Part shown: piece after piece, positions 10,111 through 17,389 of the stretch | How the letters are laid out: the number at the start of each line of letters is the position of its first letter | How positions within the stretch are numbered: the stretch's first letter is position 1 | Program-made: the position numbers and the translations under genes | Origin: Pseudomonadota bacterium | Lineage (GTDB): Bacteria; Pseudomonadota; Gammaproteobacteria; Halothiobacillales; Halothiobacillaceae | Direction: 5' to 3' | Assembly (NCBI GenBank): GCA_021795795.1 | Contig: JAJYPA010000118.1 | Coordinates: forward strand, 1-17,879 | Length of the DNA stretch: 17,879 nucleotides | Notes under the pieces: generated by a model | Told to the model about the DNA's origin: nothing | The model's database searches: none | Seen by the model: only the letters and a program-made list of their open reading frames with translations

Positions 10111-12261
10111 TCAGCCCCGCTTCCACGCATGATATTTCTCCAGCCAGCGCAGCACGCTCTGCGGCGCATGCGCGCGCTTCCATTCACCGGCAGCATATTT
10201 GTTGGCTTCTGCCAGCGTTGGATAGGTATGGATGGTGCCGAGTATCTTGTTCAATCCCAGCCCGTGCTTCATCGCCAGCACGAATTCCGCCAACAGATCG
10301 CCCGCGTGTTCTCCCACGATGGTGACGCCCAGTATCTTGTCTTTGCCCGGCACCGTGAGCACTTTGACGAAGCCGTGTGCAGTCCCGTCAGCGACGGCGC
10401 GGTCGAGATCGTCGATACCGTACTGGGTAACCTCATAGGCTACTTTCTGATCGCGCGCATCCTGCTCGTTTAAGCCGACGCGCGCCACTTCCGGTTCGAT
10501 GAAGGTCGCCCAGGGGATGACCGAATAGTCCACTTTGAAGCGCTTGAAGTCGCCGAACAGAGCATTGACCGCGGCATACCAGGCCTGATGCGCGGCGGTA
10601 TGGGTGAATTGGTACGGCCCTGCCACATCGCCCGCCGCGTAGATGTTGGGATACAACGTTTCCAGATAATCGTTGGTGGTGACGGTACGCTGAACAGGTA
10701 TACCCAGTTCTTCCAGCCCGAAGCCCTTCAGGCGCGCGCTGCGGCCCACTGCACAGATCAGTGCATCGAATTCGACGCGGCGCGACTGGCCATCGTGTTC
10801 CACCACGATGAATTTGTGCTCGCCCTCCTTCTCGCAACGCACCGCCTTGTGATCGGTCAATACTTCCACGCCGTCGGCAACCAGTGATGCCCGTGCCATT
10901 TCCGAGACTTCCACGTCCTCGCGGATCATGACGCGTGGTGCCATCTCGATCAGCGTCACGCCCGACCCCAGCCGCGCGAAACTCTGCGCCAGTTCGCAGC
11001 CGATGGGGCCGCCGCCGAGCACCACCAGACGCCTGGGGGCGGCATCCAGTTCGGCGAAGGTGGACCACAGCGTATCGCTGGTGACATAGCCCACTTCCTC
11101 CAACCCCGGCAACGGCGGCACAAAAGGACGCGCACCTGTCGCGATGACGATGCTGCGTGTAGTGAGCTTCTGCGTCGTACCATCGTCGAAACTGATTTCG
11201 ACCGTCCACGGGTTGGTGATGCGCGCATAGCCCTGCAGGACTTCCACTCCCAGTCCGGTGTAGCGCTCCACACTGTCATGCGGAGCGACTGTGTGAATCA
11301 CCTCATGCACACGCGCCATCACTTTACGGAAACTGAATTCGGGTGCGCCCGCGTTCAAGCCGTAGTGTTCCCCGTGCCGGATCTGGTTGGCGAGTTTGGC
11401 GCTTTTGATCAGCGCCTTGCTCGGCACGCAGCCGTAGTTCAAGCAATCGCCGCCCATCTTGTGCGTTTCGATCAAGGTGACTTTGGCTTTGACCGCTGCC
11501 CCAATATAGGCAGACACCAGCCCCGCCGCACCGCCTCCGATGACGATCAGGTTTCGGTCGAAGTTGGCGGGGCGTTGCCATTTGGCATACATGCGGCGGC
11601 GTTGCAGCCAAGCGGTGATTCTTTTGGCGACCATGGGGAACACTCCTAGCAAAGCAAAAGACAACAACAGGCCGGGCGAAAGAATGCCGGACAGGCTTTG
11701 CAAAGCGGCCAGCTGCGTGCCCGCATTCACAAACACCAGCGTCCCGGCCAACATGCCGACCTGACTCACCCAATAGAAAGTGCGGGTGCGCATCGGCGTC
11801 AGACCCATCAGCAGGTTGATGAGGAAGAACGGGAAAATCGGCACCATGCGCAGTGTGAACAGGTACAACGCGCCATCTCGGGAAACCCCTTCGTTGATGG
11901 CTTTGAGCTTGTCGCCGAAACGCTGTTGCACCGCATCGCGGAGCACGAAGCGCGAGGCAAGAAAGGCCAGCGTCGCACCAAGGCTGGAGGCGAATGACAC
12001 CAGCAACGTGCCCATGCCTAGGCCGAACAGCGCACCCATAGCCAGGGTCATCACCAGTGCACCCGGCAGGGACAGGGCGGCTGCAATGACATACAGGGCG
12101 AAACCGGCGCTCGCGACCAACCAGGGCGATTGCATCTTGAGCGCAATGAAATCGCTCTGGCTTTGTTTTAACGATTCCAGCGACAGGTAACGATCCAACC
12201 CCAAAGCAAAGAAACCCAGTACCAGCAAGATGATCGCGACAACAATCGCAAGCTTCTTCAT
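10111..12261 (-). CDS. Fusion of a TVP38/TMEM64 (DedA-like) membrane domain with a mercuric-reductase-like FAD oxidoreductase
   Basis: A 716-residue two-domain inner-membrane protein. Residues 1-220 form a TVP38/TMEM64-type domain of about six hydrophobic segments with the family segment FTLRMVPIFPFFLIN. Residues 236-700 form a class I pyridine nucleotide-disulfide oxidoreductase: FAD-binding VIGGGAAGLVSA, redox pair GGDCLNYGCVPSK (Cys273, Cys278), NAD(P)-binding VVLGGGPIGCELAQ, IYAAGDV, and a C-terminal dimer interface with HTYPTLAEA. It lacks the C-terminal CC of MerA and has no HMA domain, so it is not a mercuric reductase. ATG at 12261 overlaps the preceding gene by four bases (ATGA). Such fusions are known; the substrate, perhaps a thiol, quinone or arsenical, is unknown. 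Confidence 0.9.
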   Translation of the reverse strand: MKKLAIVVAIILLVLGFFALGLDRYLSLESLKQSQSDFIALKMQSPWLVASAGFALYVIAAALSLPGALVMTLAMGALFGLGMGTLLVSFASSLGATLAFLASRFVLRDAVQQRFGDKLKAINEGVSRDGALYLFTLRMVPIFPFFLINLLMGLTPMRTRTFYWVSQVGMLAGTLVFVNAGTQLAALQSLSGILSPGLLLSFALLGVFPMVAKRITAWLQRRRMYAKWQRPANFDRNLIVIGGGAAGLVSAYIGAAVKAKVTLIETHKMGGDCLNYGCVPSKALIKSAKLANQIRHGEHYGLNAGAPEFSFRKVMARVHEVIHTVAPHDSVERYTGLGVEVLQGYARITNPWTVEISFDDGTTQKLTTRSIVIATGARPFVPPLPGLEEVGYVTSDTLWSTFAELDAAPRRLVVLGGGPIGCELAQSFARLGSGVTLIEMAPRVMIREDVEVSEMARASLVADGVEVLTDHKAVRCEKEGEHKFIVVEHDGQSRRVEFDALICAVGRSARLKGFGLEELGIPVQRTVTTNDYLETLYPNIYAAGDVAGPYQFTHTAAHQAWYAAVNALFGDFKRFKVDYSVIPWATFIEPEVARVGLNEQDARDQKVAYEVTQYGIDDLDRAVADGTAHGFVKVLTVPGKDKILGVTIVGEHAGDLLAEFVLAMKHGLGLNKILGTIHTYPTLAEANKYAAGEWKRAHAPQSVLRWLEKYHAWKRG

Positions 12262-12812
12262 ATCTTGCTTTCGAGCTTGGACGCCAAACCGCGTGCCGCG
12301 AACAACTCGATACGCTCCATCGGGATGTGGTCTCCGGCATCCACACCGTAATAGGTTTCGACGACTGTACCCGTTTCGTCAATCAAGAAGTCCGCTGGCA
12401 TCAGATTGCCGGTCGCCATGCCGCGCATGCCCACCATGCCCATACCCTTCATCATGGCGAACGGATGCAGCAGCATGGCCTTGATCTTGCTCCACATAGA
12501 TGTGTTCACCGCAAACGCTTCATGCGCAATCCCTTCAGGATCGGCGATCATGAGAAAAGGACGCGGGCGCTTGGCGATGAATTTGAGCACGTCCTCACGG
12601 TCCGACTTGAACACCACCGCGATATCCAGCCCCATATTCGACAGGCCGGGATAGTTGTTGGTCAGGTCGTACACCCTGAAATTGCAGAACGGGCAGGTCG
12701 CTTCGCGGAACAGCGACAGCAACAGCCTGCGTCCTTTGCCGATTTGAACGGGCTGCCCGTAAATATCGACCAGTGAAATCTGCGGCGTCTTTACCGGAGC
12801 GAGAAGCTTCAT
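12258..12812 (-). CDS. Peroxiredoxin-like (AhpC/TSA-type) protein with CPFC
   Basis: A 184-residue soluble thioredoxin-fold protein. The strand LLSLFREATCPFCNFRV holds CPFC (Cys40, Cys43), where thioredoxins and thiol peroxidases have their reactive cysteine. Downstream are ADPEG, a Met-rich helix (HPFAMMKGMGMVGMRGM, about residues 116-132) and a LIDETGTV strand, typical of the redoxin superfamily. The Met-rich stretch is unusual and could bind a soft metal or membrane. It has four-base overlaps (ATGA) at both ends, with arsS upstream and the flavoprotein gene downstream, and no signal peptide. It may supply reducing power to ArsS or accept electrons from the membrane flavoprotein; that is inferred from position. 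Confidence 0.83.
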   Translation of the reverse strand: MKLLAPVKTPQISLVDIYGQPVQIGKGRRLLLSLFREATCPFCNFRVYDLTNNYPGLSNMGLDIAVVFKSDREDVLKFIAKRPRPFLMIADPEGIAHEAFAVNTSMWSKIKAMLLHPFAMMKGMGMVGMRGMATGNLMPADFLIDETGTVVETYYGVDAGDHIPMERIELFAARGLASKLESKI

Positions 12813-13810
12813 TTTGCGACCTCCATCTGCAGTTGTGATTCCTCCCTGATGACCGCTTTACTGGCGCCGCTGCAACTGCTGCCCTGCCCAGCCGTGCAGC
12901 CGTAGCAGTGGTCGGCGACGCAGATGGCGTGACCTTGCAGTTCTTGATGTAATAAGTCGCGAAGATGGGGGCGGCCCATACCGGGCAAGGGCAAGCCCAG
13001 TTGCTGATTGAAATCACAGTCGTACAGAAAACCCTGCCAGTCAACGCTGACCAAGTTGCGGCACATCACGGTGTCGAGATTGGCGGCGGCGAAGTTCTCG
13101 TGCAGCAGGCGCATGTAGTCGTTGAACTGGCCTTTGGAGATCAGCATCGAACCGAAGCGCTGGATAGGCATGTTGGCGATGGCCAGCAATTGGTTGAACA
13201 CAATACCGAAGTGATCGAACAGTTCGCGCTGGTAATCGGCCTGCAGCGCGGACTGGTCCGGCGGCAGCGAGGCGCCCTGCGGATTGAATACCAGATTCAG
13301 TACCAGCCCGCTACCGGGAATTCCGTACCCCAGCGCGTTGAGTTTTTGCAGCGCGAGGATGCTCTTGTCGTACGTGCCCTTGCCGCGCTGCTTGTCCACG
13401 TTGTCCAGCGAATAGCACGGCAGCGAAGCCACGATCTCGACCCGCTGCTCTGCCAGGAACTCCGCCAGATCCTCCTGCCCCGGCTCAAACAGGATGGTCA
13501 GGTTGCAGCGGTTGATGACCTTGCGCCCCTGAGCCCGTGCCGCACGCACCAGATCGCGGAACCCAGCGTGCAGTTCCGGCGCGCCGCCGGTCAGATCCAG
13601 CGTATGCAGATCGCGTGCTGCCAGCACCTGCGGTATCAGCGCCAACGTCTCCGCATCCATCATTTCGGTGCGATTGGGACCGGCATTCACATGGCAATGC
13701 TGGCAGCTCATGTTGCACTTGTAACCGACGTTGACCTGCAGGATCTCCAGCGCGTGGCGACGCAACGCGGGGAATTCTGTGGCTTGCAGCAAAGGCAGAG
13801 TGGCATGCAT
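12809..13810 (-). CDS. arsS: Arsenosugar biosynthesis radical SAM protein ArsS
   Basis: A 333-residue radical SAM enzyme. The cluster motif CNMSCQHC (Cys32, Cys36, Cys39) binds the [4Fe-4S] centre, followed by LTGGAPELH for SAM binding. The C-terminal part is cysteine-rich (MCRNL, YDCDF, CVADHCYGC, SSCSG), the auxiliary domain typical of the radical SAM/Cys-rich ArsS family, which joins a deoxyadenosyl group to dimethylated arsenic. ATG at 13810 is chosen because homologues begin with similar ATLPLLxATxFP residues; ATG at 13858 is an alternative and ribosome-site evidence is weak for both. It heads the six-gene minus-strand operon. No arsM methyltransferase is in the window, so its substrate would come from elsewhere. 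Confidence 0.9.
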   Translation of the reverse strand: MHATLPLLQATEFPALRRHALEILQVNVGYKCNMSCQHCHVNAGPNRTEMMDAETLALIPQVLAARDLHTLDLTGGAPELHAGFRDLVRAARAQGRKVINRCNLTILFEPGQEDLAEFLAEQRVEIVASLPCYSLDNVDKQRGKGTYDKSILALQKLNALGYGIPGSGLVLNLVFNPQGASLPPDQSALQADYQRELFDHFGIVFNQLLAIANMPIQRFGSMLISKGQFNDYMRLLHENFAAANLDTVMCRNLVSVDWQGFLYDCDFNQQLGLPLPGMGRPHLRDLLHQELQGHAICVADHCYGCTAGQGSSCSGASKAVIREESQLQMEVAK

Positions 13811-14007
13811 GTTATTTACGTCCGGTTGTTCCGCACTGCGTGTCCGCAATGCGCTCATGCCCGTTAGTCGCGGCGGTCGCCGATTCCTTACACTCGCCCT
13901 GGCGAATGCCCGCACAAGGCTGCGATGTAAGAAAAACAAGGCGACCACGACTAATTACCCAACGGACATTGCGTCTGCAACGCCCCAACCGAAACAGGAG
14001 AAATGCG

Positions 14008-14265
14008 ATGAACACCGTCACCATGTACAGCACCGTCACCTGCCCGTATTGCATCCGCGCCGAGCAGTTGTTGCAGCGCAAGGGCGTTACGGCCCTAATC
14101 AAGATCAGGATCGACCAGGATCCGTCAGCGCTGGAAAAGATGATAGAGCGCACGCGCCGCCGCACCGTCCCGCAGATGTATATCGGCGATACCCATGTGG
14201 GCGGCTACGACGACATGGCCGCGCTGGAAAATGCAGGCAAGCTCGATCCCCTGCTGAACAGCTAG
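14008..14265 (+). CDS. grxC: Glutaredoxin 3 (GrxC)
   Basis: An 85-residue glutaredoxin with active site CPYC (12-15), the glutathione-binding segment RRTVPQMYIG with cis-proline, and HVGGYDDMAALE. Length and motifs are those of class I GrxC. It reduces protein disulfides and mixed disulfides with glutathione. ATG at 14008 has AGGAG 7 bases upstream; the open frame extends further back but nothing there is conserved. It is divergent from arsS across 197 bases and 10 bases ahead of the YiiX-like gene, with which it is probably co-transcribed. Proximity to arsS may matter because arsenic chemistry consumes glutathione, but this is inference. Confidence 0.93.
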   Translation: MNTVTMYSTVTCPYCIRAEQLLQRKGVTALIKIRIDQDPSALEKMIERTRRRTVPQMYIGDTHVGGYDDMAALENAGKLDPLLNS

Positions 14266-14275
14266 TGAAGCGAGC

Positions 14276-15040
14276 ATGGGAACCGCCCTCTCCCTGCTCG
14301 GCAGAAAACTGGCGGCCACGCTGACGCGACCGCAACACATACACAGCGCGGAACCTGTCAGCACGCCCACCCGCCTGCTGGCGTGTCTGCAGCCCGGCGA
14401 TGTGTTGTTGGTGGAGGGGAACAGCAGGGTCAGTGCGGCCATCAAGTTTCTGACGCAATCGACCTGGTCGCATGCCGCCATCTATGTCGGCGATTATCTC
14501 GCTCAGGCAGGCGGCAACCCCGCGCATTGCTTTATCGAAGCGGATATGGTGGAAGGCGTGCGCAGCGTGGGCATAGAGGGATTCGCCAATCTGAACACCC
14601 GCGTCTGTCGTCCCTTCGGGCTGAGCGCAGCCGATTGCAGACAGGTGGCCGAATTCGCCATCCGCCGTATCGGCGACCAATACGATCTGCGCAACGTGCT
14701 GGATCTTGCCCGCTATTTCCTGCCGAACCCACCGGTACCCGCACGGTTCAGGCGCCGCATGCTGTCGCTCGGCAGCGGCGACCCGACCAGGGCGATCTGT
14801 TCAACACTGATCGCGCAAACATTCCAGTCAGTGCGCTATCCCATTCTGCCTATCGTTTCCACCCGCAGTGCGGATAGTCCGGATTGCCCGGGGTGCATCG
14901 AGGAGATCTACAAGATACGCCACCACAGCCTGTTCACGCCCAAGGATTTTGACGTGTCGCCCTACTTCCAGATCATCAAACCTGCGCAGGTGAGTGGATT
15001 CAACTTCAGGGATTTTAAGTGGGAAGATATTGCTAGCTGA
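14276..15040 (+). CDS. YiiX/C92-like permuted papain-fold (NlpC/P60 superfamily) hydrolase
   Basis: A 254-residue protein. It opens with LQPGDVLLVEG (38-48), followed by the His motif WSHAAIYVGD (His66), an acidic IEAD (Glu88) and the nucleophile segment AICSTLIAQTF (Cys175). His before Cys is the order of circularly permuted papain-like enzymes such as YiiX, which act as amidases or thioesterases on lipid or peptide substrates. There is no clear signal peptide; the N-terminal 35 residues are basic and not conserved. ATG at 14276 starts 10 bases after grxC with a weak ribosome site (GAAGCGAG). A hairpin terminator follows 148 bases after the stop. Substrate unknown. Confidence 0.78.
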   Translation: MGTALSLLGRKLAATLTRPQHIHSAEPVSTPTRLLACLQPGDVLLVEGNSRVSAAIKFLTQSTWSHAAIYVGDYLAQAGGNPAHCFIEADMVEGVRSVGIEGFANLNTRVCRPFGLSAADCRQVAEFAIRRIGDQYDLRNVLDLARYFLPNPPVPARFRRRMLSLGSGDPTRAICSTLIAQTFQSVRYPILPIVSTRSADSPDCPGCIEEIYKIRHHSLFTPKDFDVSPYFQIIKPAQVSGFNFRDFKWEDIAS

Positions 15041-15187
15041 GAGAGAACCATCGCGGACATGCGGGATATATTTTCATTGCCAGAAACCGGAACAAGCTGA
15101 AGGGCAGGCGCCGAGATGCAGCAGAACATGGAAAGGCAATAGGGTTGATAAACTGAACAGAAGACTCTCTTTACATGTGCTCAATCA

Positions 15188-15215
15188 GGGCTACGCAAGT
15201 GCGTAACCCAGTTTT
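15188..15215 (+). terminator. Rho-independent terminator after the YiiX-like gene
   Basis: GGGCTACGC (15188-15196) pairs with GCGTAACCC (15201-15209) with one mismatch and an AAGT loop, followed by AGTTTT. The T-run lies on the plus-strand side, fitting the end of the grxC-hydrolase transcript. It may also work on transcripts of the convergent membrane protein gene, whose stop is 18 bases away. Confidence 0.7.
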
Positions 15216-15227
15216 ATATGAATTGGT

Positions 15228-15656
15228 TTAAATGCGTGTAACCTTCCCTGTAGTTTGCCACTGCTGCACAACAGCTATCACAATACCACCAGTCATTACC
15301 GCCAAAGAATCGATGAGGCCAGACAGAAACATCGGTAATTCTGGAATCTTCGACCAACCAGCTGTGACTAAGTGATCTCCCAAAAAAACCGCAGCTCCTA
15401 GTGCAAGACCTACCACTGCACCATGTAACCAACCAGAGCACCCGCTTCTTACTCGCGGCACTAGCCAAACTAATACAACGGTAATTACCAAATAGCCTGC
15501 AAGCAACGGCACAAAAGCTAAACCGTCTGCGTCTGTTCTAATGAATGACCCAAACATTCCAGACACGAATGGTTGCAGGATTCCAATTGCAAGCGTTGTC
15601 GCTATCATATTTGTGACCACGTAGCCAGTGATCAGAGGAAGAAACCACTTCAGCAT
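15228..15656 (-). CDS. Uncharacterised four-helix membrane protein
   Basis: A 142-residue protein with four predicted membrane helices (about residues 5-27, 47-67, 77-97 and 111-131). A charged loop (RTDADG, 40-45) lies between helices 1 and 2. I do not recognise a family. ATG at 15656 is preferred over one four codons upstream because GGAG lies 7 bases before it. Codon use and base composition are clearly more AT-rich than in the neighbouring genes, as in the adjacent MarR-type gene. It is transcribed divergently from that regulator and has a strong promoter overlapping the regulator's probable operator, so it is the likely regulated target. Confidence 0.7.
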   Translation of the reverse strand: MLKWFLPLITGYVVTNMIATTLAIGILQPFVSGMFGSFIRTDADGLAFVPLLAGYLVITVVLVWLVPRVRSGCSGWLHGAVVGLALGAAVFLGDHLVTAGWSKIPELPMFLSGLIDSLAVMTGGIVIAVVQQWQTTGKVTRI

Positions 15657-15752
15657 GATTTTCTCCATTCAGACACTACACATGGTTTGAGTTTTGCAAA
15701 TATATACATCTGAAAAGTTATCACTTTAATTCCCCCAACTGTGTCAATCGAG

Positions 15753-15800
15753 TTGTCACTATAAAATGCCTTGCCAATAGTGTCAACCTTATTTACACTA
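15753..15800. promoter_or_regulatory. Divergent promoter region with MarR-type operator half-sites
   Basis: A near-perfect dyad, TAGTGTCAA (15778-15786) and TTTACACTA (15792-15800), lies just before the marR-type start. A further half-site, TTGTCACTA, is at 15753-15761. On the minus strand, TTGACA (15786-15781), a 17-base spacer and TATAGT (15763-15758) form a near-consensus promoter for the membrane protein gene, whose -35 and -10 both fall in half-sites. On the plus strand, TTGCCA (15771-15776), 17 bases and TACACT (15794-15799) would start transcription about at the marR ATG. Confidence 0.65.
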
Positions 15801-15806
15801 TATATT

Positions 15807-16253
15807 ATGAAAAAACTTGCAATTACCCCGATGGGACAATTGTTGTTGCAATCTTTCGATTGGTTTGATGAAAGCCTCTTGGCGTCATTAAAAGAACAGG
15901 GCTGGCCTAAATTAAGCCGCTCACAGTCGATGTTAATGGCTTACTTAGGTGAGGGAGGTATTCGTATTTCGGAGTTGGCTCGACGATTGGGAATCTCAAG
16001 ACAGGCCACACAGAAAAGTGTTAAAGAGTTGGAACGCTTGAAATTGTTGAAAACTGACATTGATCCAACTAATGCTAGCGCTAGAACTGTCGTTCTGACT
16101 AATCAAGGTAAAGAAATTGTTGCTGTCGCTTTGAGGTCATTTTCTGAAATTGAAAAACAGCTATCGATACGCATTGGTAACGGCAATGTGGCCAGCATGA
16201 GGAGAATACTTGAAAAAGATTGGGGCGTACCAATAGTTGTGAAGAAAAAATAG
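15807..16253 (+). CDS. MarR-family transcriptional regulator
   Basis: A 148-residue winged-helix regulator. The helix-turn-helix spans about residues 53-81 (ISELARRLGISRQATQKSV), followed by the wing DPTNASARTVVLTNQG (86-101) and flanking dimerisation helices. MarR proteins usually repress a divergent gene and release DNA on binding a small molecule. ATG at 15807 aligns with the family start and no Shine-Dalgarno precedes it; the predicted plus-strand promoter would give a leaderless or near-leaderless message. The TAGTGTCAA/TTTACACTA dyad ends 6 bases before the start, so autoregulation is likely. The AT-rich composition matches the divergent membrane gene and differs from other neighbours. 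Confidence 0.85.
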   Translation: MKKLAITPMGQLLLQSFDWFDESLLASLKEQGWPKLSRSQSMLMAYLGEGGIRISELARRLGISRQATQKSVKELERLKLLKTDIDPTNASARTVVLTNQGKEIVAVALRSFSEIEKQLSIRIGNGNVASMRRILEKDWGVPIVVKKK

Positions 16254-16310
16254 AAGATAATTTCAATTCGGATACCAGTCGTCTGATTGATGCTCTACGG
16301 TGCCTGGCTA

Positions 16311-16529
16311 TCAATCTCCATTCAACCCGAAACGGCTACTTTTTTCCTGCCCGTTCTTACCCTTGGCAAAAGTACGCGTCATCAACCTGATCGAGCCCAT
16401 CTGCTCCTTGAAGTTGCTGCAACCTGTGCACATCATCAAATGCAGTTTCAGCGACATGCGTTCGATCATCGATAAGGGGCGTTCTTGCGACTCGGACATC
16501 AGGCGCGTAGCGTCATGACAATTTAACAT
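16311..16529 (-). CDS. Zinc-finger (zf-HC2-type) anti-sigma factor
   Basis: A 72-residue soluble protein with the ZAS-type zinc site: Cys4, His30, Cys34 and Cys37 (LHLMMCTGC). It matches short cytoplasmic anti-sigma factors, which carry no membrane helix. ATG at 16529 has GGAGAAAAGA upstream and lies inside the end of the sigma factor gene (17-base overlap), so the two are translationally coupled, as expected of a sigma/anti-sigma pair. The C-terminal 25 residues are basic. In ZAS proteins a redox signal or metal loss can release the sigma factor; whether that applies here is inferred. Confidence 0.82.
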   Translation of the reverse strand: MLNCHDATRLMSESQERPLSMIERMSLKLHLMMCTGCSNFKEQMGSIRLMTRTFAKGKNGQEKSSRFGLNGD

Positions 16530-17148
16530 TCTTTTCTCCTTCCAAATACCATTTATTCTCGATACATTCACGCAAGCGAAGGCGCGAACGGTGAAGCAGG
16601 ACATGCAAATTGCTCGTGGACAAATTCACCTCGGCACAGATTTCGTCGGCATCCAGTTCGATGAATTCCCGCATCATGAATACCCGCGCTTGCTTCGGCG
16701 GCAGTCCTTCCAGGCACGCTTCAAACACAACCCAGAATTGGCCTTCACGCAAAGACGCTTCCGGATTACCCCAGGCAACAGGGCGTTCTTCAGGTTGCCA
16801 GAAGCCTTTGCTATCGAATAATTCGGAGAAATCCTCATCCTCGTCTTCCTCGCGCTGCAGGCTACTGACATTCACCGAGCGCTGTTTTTGGCGCAAGGTA
16901 TCGGCAATTTTGTTTTTAAGGATCGCGAAAATCCAGGTCTTAAGCGCGGCACGCCCTCCAAACGAAGCGGCGTTTTTCAATGCCCCGATCAATGCTTCCT
17001 GTACTGCATCTTCGGCCTGGAAACTGTCGCCCAGCTGCAGGGTGGCGAACTTGAGCATTTGTCTGCGAATGTCTTCAAGGAATACGCCGTCGGTCAATAT
17101 GTCATATTGGCTGCCTGTTTCATTCTGCAGATTCTGATCGTTCGCCAT
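16513..17148 (-). CDS. ECF-type RNA polymerase sigma factor
   Basis: A 211-residue sigma-70 family factor with regions 2 and 4 only. Region 2 spans about residues 30-90 (AEDAVQEALIGALKN and GRAALKTWIFAILKNKI). Region 4 spans about 148-205 (LEGLPPKQARVFMMREF and STSNLHVLLHRSRLRLREC). The linker is long and acidic (EEDEDEDFSELFDS). ATG at 17148 has GAGGAAT upstream; an earlier TTG is less likely. It overlaps the anti-sigma gene by 17 bases and the nrtS-like gene by 29 bases. The target regulon is not evident; ECF factors paired with short zinc-finger anti-sigmas often answer oxidative or thiol stress. Confidence 0.9.
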   Translation of the reverse strand: MANDQNLQNETGSQYDILTDGVFLEDIRRQMLKFATLQLGDSFQAEDAVQEALIGALKNAASFGGRAALKTWIFAILKNKIADTLRQKQRSVNVSSLQREEDEDEDFSELFDSKGFWQPEERPVAWGNPEASLREGQFWVVFEACLEGLPPKQARVFMMREFIELDADEICAEVNLSTSNLHVLLHRSRLRLRECIENKWYLEGEKNVKLS

Positions 17149-17389
17149 CAATTCCTCTTCTTCCAATTTCGTTCATCGCCGCACTGTAGCTTGCCACGCA
17201 ATACGGTACCAGATAATTCAACAGAAAATGGAACCAGGAAATTTTATCGCTATGCAGCAGACTTTCGCCCTGATTGATCAAATTAAGGAGCGTACCCACT
17301 ACCAGGGCGATCTTGAGCGAATTCTTGACGATGCACCATGACAGGGATGCCTGCATCAGTTTAAGCATGCCGAGCGTCCCCGCTGCCAT
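17120..17389 (-). CDS. nrtS: NrtS-like small nitrate/nitrite transport membrane protein
   Basis: An 89-residue membrane protein with two hydrophobic segments (about residues 20-40 and 52-72) containing VVGTLLNLINQGE and NYLVPYCVASYSA, the signature of the NrtS family described from cyanobacteria as nitrate/nitrite transporters. ATG at 17389 gives a slightly long N-terminus; ATG at 17368 is an equally plausible start with a weak GGGGA upstream. The 3' end overlaps the sigma factor gene by 29 bases. The gene begins within the end of the oxidoreductase remnant. The symbol rests on recognition of the motif; transport in this organism is not shown. Confidence 0.62.
   Translation of the reverse strand: MAAGTLGMLKLMQASLSWCIVKNSLKIALVVGTLLNLINQGESLLHSDKISWFHFLLNYLVPYCVASYSAAMNEIGRRGIDGERSESAE

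Noticed and set aside
10111..12261. A second mercuric reductase
   Set aside because: No N-terminal HMA domain and no C-terminal vicinal cysteines; the fusion with TMEM64 and location in the arsS operon point to another function.
10433..12382. Minus-strand frames of 258 and 352 codons overlapping the TMEM64-flavoprotein gene
   Set aside because: They are out-of-frame readings of the same gene. The in-frame product holds all FAD, redox and membrane motifs without interruption.
12965..13867. Plus-strand open frame of 300 codons opposite arsS
   Set aside because: Antisense shadow of arsS; Gln/Val/His-rich composition with no motif.
14994..15206. Plus-strand open frame of 70 codons after the YiiX-like gene
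   Set aside because: It overlaps the end of that gene, has no ribosome site or motif and runs into the terminator hairpin.
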